A program made the translations under genes and the position numbers. From Ktedonobacter sp. SOSP1-85 (GTDB lineage: Bacteria; Chloroflexota; Ktedonobacteria; Ktedonobacterales; Ktedonobacteraceae), in contig NZ_BNJI01000002.1 in assembly GCF_016587415.1 (NCBI RefSeq), positions 1,612,001 to 1,676,000 of the forward strand: a stretch of DNA of 64,000 nt. The letters are read 5' to 3'. This document shows, one piece after another, positions 61,501-64,000 of this stretch (positions are counted from its first letter, which is position 1; every line of letters begins with the position of its first letter). The notes beneath the pieces are model-generated. The model did not search any database and was not told the DNA's origin. It was given only the letters and a program-made list of their open reading frames with translations.

Positions 61501-64000
61501 TGGACGCAATCTGAGGCCCTCATCCTGGCATTGGAGGGGGATACGCAACGAAATTGGGTTCTCGCCTACCTGGGGCAAATGCTCATTGAGGGAGAGCAAT
61601 GGGAGAGGGTGACGCAGGTTCTTCTCCTCCTCAACGAGGCGCCGCAAACCGGCGGAGAGGAGAGTGCACTGATCAACGAGAGCGTGGCTGAGGGGGCTGA
61701 GGAACAAGAGGAGCAGTTGGGTGAGGAACCGTATACTTCCGATGATGCTCGCATTGATCTCACTAAGTACCTGGCTGAGGCGCAGCAATGGAAACTCGCA
61801 GAAGACGCGAGCCTCTCGATTGTTAGCAACGAAAAACGAATGGATACATTAGGGGAGCTGGGGAATACACTGATTGAAGCCGAGCAGTGGCAGCTGGCCG
61901 AGCGTGTTATCCACTTTATTGAGGATAACGAGAAGAGAGGAGAGTCACTGGAAGAATTTGGAAAAGCTCTTGTCAATGCCGAACAATGGGAACTGGCAAA
62001 GATCGTGTACGCAGAAATAGAAGAAGTGGGAAAGCATGAGCTACTAAAAAGCTCAGAGAGTAATGATGAAAGAGAGGATGCTTTAGCCGAATTTGCTGAG
62101 GAATTAGCGGAGGTGCGCCAATGGGATCAGGCTGAGCGCTTGCTTCGTTCTCTTGGTAGTAGTGAGAGGCGGGAAAAGGCATTGGGAAAGCTTGCTGAAG
62201 AACTGGCGAAGGCTCAGCAGTGGGAAGAGGCCCGGCGTGTAATCAGCTCTATTGAGAGTAGCTCTGAACGGATAGAAGCATTGGGGAGGCTCGCGGAGGA
62301 ACTGGCGAAGGCCCGACAGTGGGAAGAGGCCGAGCAAATTGTCAGCTCGATCCGGGATACTGGAAAGAGGGTGGAGGTGTTGACTGAACTGGGGAAAGCG
62401 CTTTGCCAGGCCAAGGAGTGGGAAAAGGCTGAGCAGGTTATCCGCGCTATTGAGAGCAATGAGGAGCGCTCAGAGGGTCTGGCAGAATTGGCGACGGCAT
62501 TGGCTGAGGAAAAACAGTGGGAAGAGGCCACACGTGTGGCCTCTTGCATTGAAGAGCGGGAAAAACGAATTGAGATATTCAATGACCTTGTCCACATGTT
62601 AGCGCGTATCGAAGAGTGGGAAAAGGCTGAGCAGGTCATCCAACACCTGGAAAGCGGAATAGGGCGTATTGTGGCGCTGTGTCTACTTGGCACAAGCTTG
62701 GCGAATGCTGGAGATAAAAAGTATGCCCATACAGCGCAGTTAGAAGCTATCTGGGGGGAAGTTGAAGAGTCATTACAAACGGTCCTTAGGGAGCTGCAGG
62801 ATGAAAGCGAAAGGATGGATTTGCTTGCCTGGCTAGGTGAGAATTGGACGCAGGCGAGAGAGTGGGAGAAAGCAGAGCAGATCATCTTTGCTATCGAAGA
62901 CGAGAAGGTGCGGGCAGGCGTACAGACGACATTAGGGAAAGCCCTGGCTGAGCATGGGCAATTGGATCAGGCCCGGCGTGTGATCAGCTCTATAATCCCT
63001 GAAAGGGAGAGAGATGCTGGGCTAGCCATGTTGGGGAAGACGTTGGTTGAAGCAAAGCAATGGAGGCAGGCCGAACAGGTAATCAGGGAGATCGATGATA
63101 GGGAGATAAGGGCTGAAGCTGCCGGGGCCTTAGGAAGTGCATGGGTCGCTTTGGGAGAATTAGAGAAAGCGCATACGATCTGGATGCAAGTAGAAGATTT
63201 TATCAGAGGTGCCCAGGACGATAAAGCGCAACAACGAGTATTAAGTAGCTGGTATCAGGTGTCGAAATTTGAAGAGGATGATGACCCTGATTATTTCTAC
63301 ATGTCAGAGTATGCTGTCAGAAGGCCCAGGAGGGCTGTGGGGAAACGAGCGCCGTTTCTTCGTAGAGTGAAAGGGGTCACCCTTCGTCCTTATCAACGTG
63401 CGACCGAAATAGAAGAACTGTATCCATCCTCAAGATCAAGTGTGCCTGCCAGACGAGCGACCACGCAAGTAAAGGGAGTGAGAAGGGTACGCTCTTCTCG
63501 CCTTACACAGAGGACATATCCAGGTTCTGTGCGCTCAGTTCCACGTCGTATCTCGCGTAATGGGACGAGAAGGGTAGTCAGGCCACGTACATCCATCGCA
63601 ATAGATGGAGATCGTCTTTCTGGGAGTCGGATGCGTGAAGATAACTGGTTACGAGCAAAGTCATTTTGTGAACTCGGTACTGCGTTAGTCAAGGGGAAGT
63701 TGTCTGAAAAGGCGTTTGTCATCTGGGAAAATGCGGTGAAAGTGTGCGAAACAATAGAGGATCCTGTGTTACAAACCCAGGCATTGAGCAAACTGGCCAA
63801 CGTTTTCATCGAGACGCGTCACTGGGAAGATGCCCTCAGCAGCATAGATATGATAAAAAGGCCTTCTCAGAAGATCGTACTTTGGTGTGTGTTGGTCAGG
63901 GAACTGGTGCAGCTAGGTGCGTGGGAGCACGCGCAAGCAGTTATCAAGCGAATAGAAGAAAATGTATCTGCACCTGCTGATCTCTACTGGCTGATTATGT
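58552..64000 (+). CDS. Caspase-like protease - STAND NTPase - helical repeat giant (3' end beyond window)
   Basis: Open from ATG 58552 to the window end (1816 residues seen). Residues about 1-230 are a caspase/metacaspase (C14) domain: catalytic His in LVHFSGHAIF (about 83) and catalytic Cys in LVLDCCHAGGAL (about 128). A STAND NTPase follows: FVGRSQEL, Walker A ITGQAGQGKSSII (about 320-333) and Walker B IIFIDGLDQL (about 405-414). From about residue 760 there are more than 20 helical repeats of about 34 residues (for example LAKAQQWEEARRVISSIESS), interrupted at about 1576-1683 by a basic, Arg/Ser-rich linker. The expected mechanism is sensing by the repeats, ATP-driven oligomerisation and protease activation, as in apoptosome-like or anti-phage systems. 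That function is inferred from family. Confidence 0.92.
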   Translation, partial: MSYSRYAFCLGANGPQLPGYRSLAYAERDAERLAQALRTAPCSFTETSWDIASEPRKTLAKLNQFVKRQQSLDLLLVHFSGHAIFDEELYLLCNETDCDDLISSAIGIDTIKKMLSRSPARHKVLVLDCCHAGGALREPFKGMQEIRESLDRTFQGSTSAILCACAKRERTRELETLDGGAGFLSWVLTSACTTRFEEVSPDADSLSLKHILSWLPRALEEVNHSLSEKEQLAPPEIMIHTRGGDGDIWLTEPKKLSQPEKERVEQYAREDRLQAMLADHSGFIHDRLSSFVGRSQELSSIRQCIDEMLTTGGYITITGQAGQGKSSIIARLVDEYGAELSAFHFIPLNPGPDHQINLLRNLMARLILKYHLSDLYVTGESRSTLGDYFSKVLVEVVARGGREIIFIDGLDQLKTDSNGERDLSFLPTNPPPGIVFVLGTRPNETLKQLDLLKPHHEYRLPDMSRQDFRLLLENRDVYLETELIDQLYQAMQANALYLDLAAKGLRESGTLQPQEIINHIADNPENLFSLAMAHLKNPASEWREVIKPILGLLLTAREPLGMRSIRQILGVEDERLREGMTRLGGLLTDDGKRHYSLFHLKLYDYLRQDQHNPGKEYIFASDEEEGWHQKIALWCEKIDFTQDWHVLKESSEPGYREQCVYTYQHYGEHLYFTKDWHKLFAVLDAGHYGRAKLTFDPSARLYVQDLDRGREATCGAHYQQGLALLPYLWRYTLLRCSLTSRADQYPDEAFQLLVQLQHEEKALGLAELLTNPVRKADVFFQIAEQMSKQSVHQTKYRGVLIRISNIGKAILESDEQARILCRVSELFGQLGEWEQAARTLLWIKDEDRQKEELQRLGTTLTKQEHWELARMVVRFIQDGIARAQALMIVGSALVEKAHLELASIVYTEAEEIIRQVSLNELKDVHARAEALIDLGLAYATLHQWDQAERIISSVEGDLQRAWMLTAYGAILASTGELERACQIWTQSEALILALEGDTQRNWVLAYLGQMLIEGEQWERVTQVLLLLNEAPQTGGEESALINESVAEGAEEQEEQLGEEPYTSDDARIDLTKYLAEAQQWKLAEDASLSIVSNEKRMDTLGELGNTLIEAEQWQLAERVIHFIEDNEKRGESLEEFGKALVNAEQWELAKIVYAEIEEVGKHELLKSSESNDEREDALAEFAEELAEVRQWDQAERLLRSLGSSERREKALGKLAEELAKAQQWEEARRVISSIESSSERIEALGRLAEELAKARQWEEAEQIVSSIRDTGKRVEVLTELGKALCQAKEWEKAEQVIRAIESNEERSEGLAELATALAEEKQWEEATRVASCIEEREKRIEIFNDLVHMLARIEEWEKAEQVIQHLESGIGRIVALCLLGTSLANAGDKKYAHTAQLEAIWGEVEESLQTVLRELQDESERMDLLAWLGENWTQAREWEKAEQIIFAIEDEKVRAGVQTTLGKALAEHGQLDQARRVISSIIPERERDAGLAMLGKTLVEAKQWRQAEQVIREIDDREIRAEAAGALGSAWVALGELEKAHTIWMQVEDFIRGAQDDKAQQRVLSSWYQVSKFEEDDDPDYFYMSEYAVRRPRRAVGKRAPFLRRVKGVTLRPYQRATEIEELYPSSRSSVPARRATTQVKGVRRVRSSRLTQRTYPGSVRSVPRRISRNGTRRVVRPRTSIAIDGDRLSGSRMREDNWLRAKSFCELGTALVKGKLSEKAFVIWENAVKVCETIEDPVLQTQALSKLANVFIETRHWEDALSSIDMIKRPSQKIVLWCVLVRELVQLGAWEHAQAVIKRIEENVSAPADLYWLIM

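Overview
The window looks like a chromosomal stretch of a Ktedonobacter-like Chloroflexota bacterium (inference). The reasons are many large Ser/Thr protein kinases carrying WD40 and TPR repeats, several solo IS200/IS605-type tnpB genes without tnpA, a one-membrane-type conjugation module, and large STAND-type conflict proteins. Genes lie mostly on the minus strand from 8.3 to 56.7 kb. No rRNA, intact tRNA or CRISPR array was seen.

Layout. 1-929: 5' part of an HTH-NACHT regulator with a palindromic operator. 1.5-8.2 kb (+): a winged-helix regulator, three enzyme-like proteins that each seem to lack part of their active site (alpha/beta hydrolase, acyl-ACP-reductase-like, ATP-grasp), a tnpB element between them, and a Na/Pi symporter gene split by an in-frame TAA. 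8.3-16.8 kb (-): a transmembrane WD40 kinase, a TPR protein with a TPR/WD40 kinase, and a WD40 gene cut by a second tnpB element. 18.4-33.3 kb (-): a dense signalling island with an ADP-ribosylglycohydrolase, a TPR kinase, a PP2C phosphatase, an FHA kinase, two giant kinase-TPR-WD40-ClpP fusion proteins and an FHA winged-helix regulator. 33.5-43.8 kb (-): an eight-gene conjugation operon (VirB6-, CHAP-, VirB2-, PrgI-, VirB4- and VirD4-like, one unknown, DUF3102) ending in a terminator. 44.2-48.5 kb: a third tnpB element, an 81-bp tandem repeat, a WD40 remnant, an aldo-keto reductase and a 120-bp MITE. 48.3-57.1 kb: a segment bounded by a perfect 28-bp inverted repeat, holding a phage portal remnant, a 1929-residue beta-rich protein and an endonuclease/exonuclease/phosphatase-family protein. 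57.2-64 kb (+): small membrane genes, then an EACC1-like gene overlapping a caspase-STAND-helical-repeat giant that runs off the window.

The most striking system is the signalling island. Two tandem kinase proteins end in ClpP-like domains in which, by eye, all three catalytic positions are replaced. They are made next to an FHA DNA-binding regulator, an FHA kinase and a PP2C phosphatase, so writer, reader and eraser of Ser/Thr phosphorylation sit together with a possible ring-forming pseudo-protease module. The second is the caspase-STAND/EACC1 pair at the right edge, of a type associated with defence or programmed cell death.
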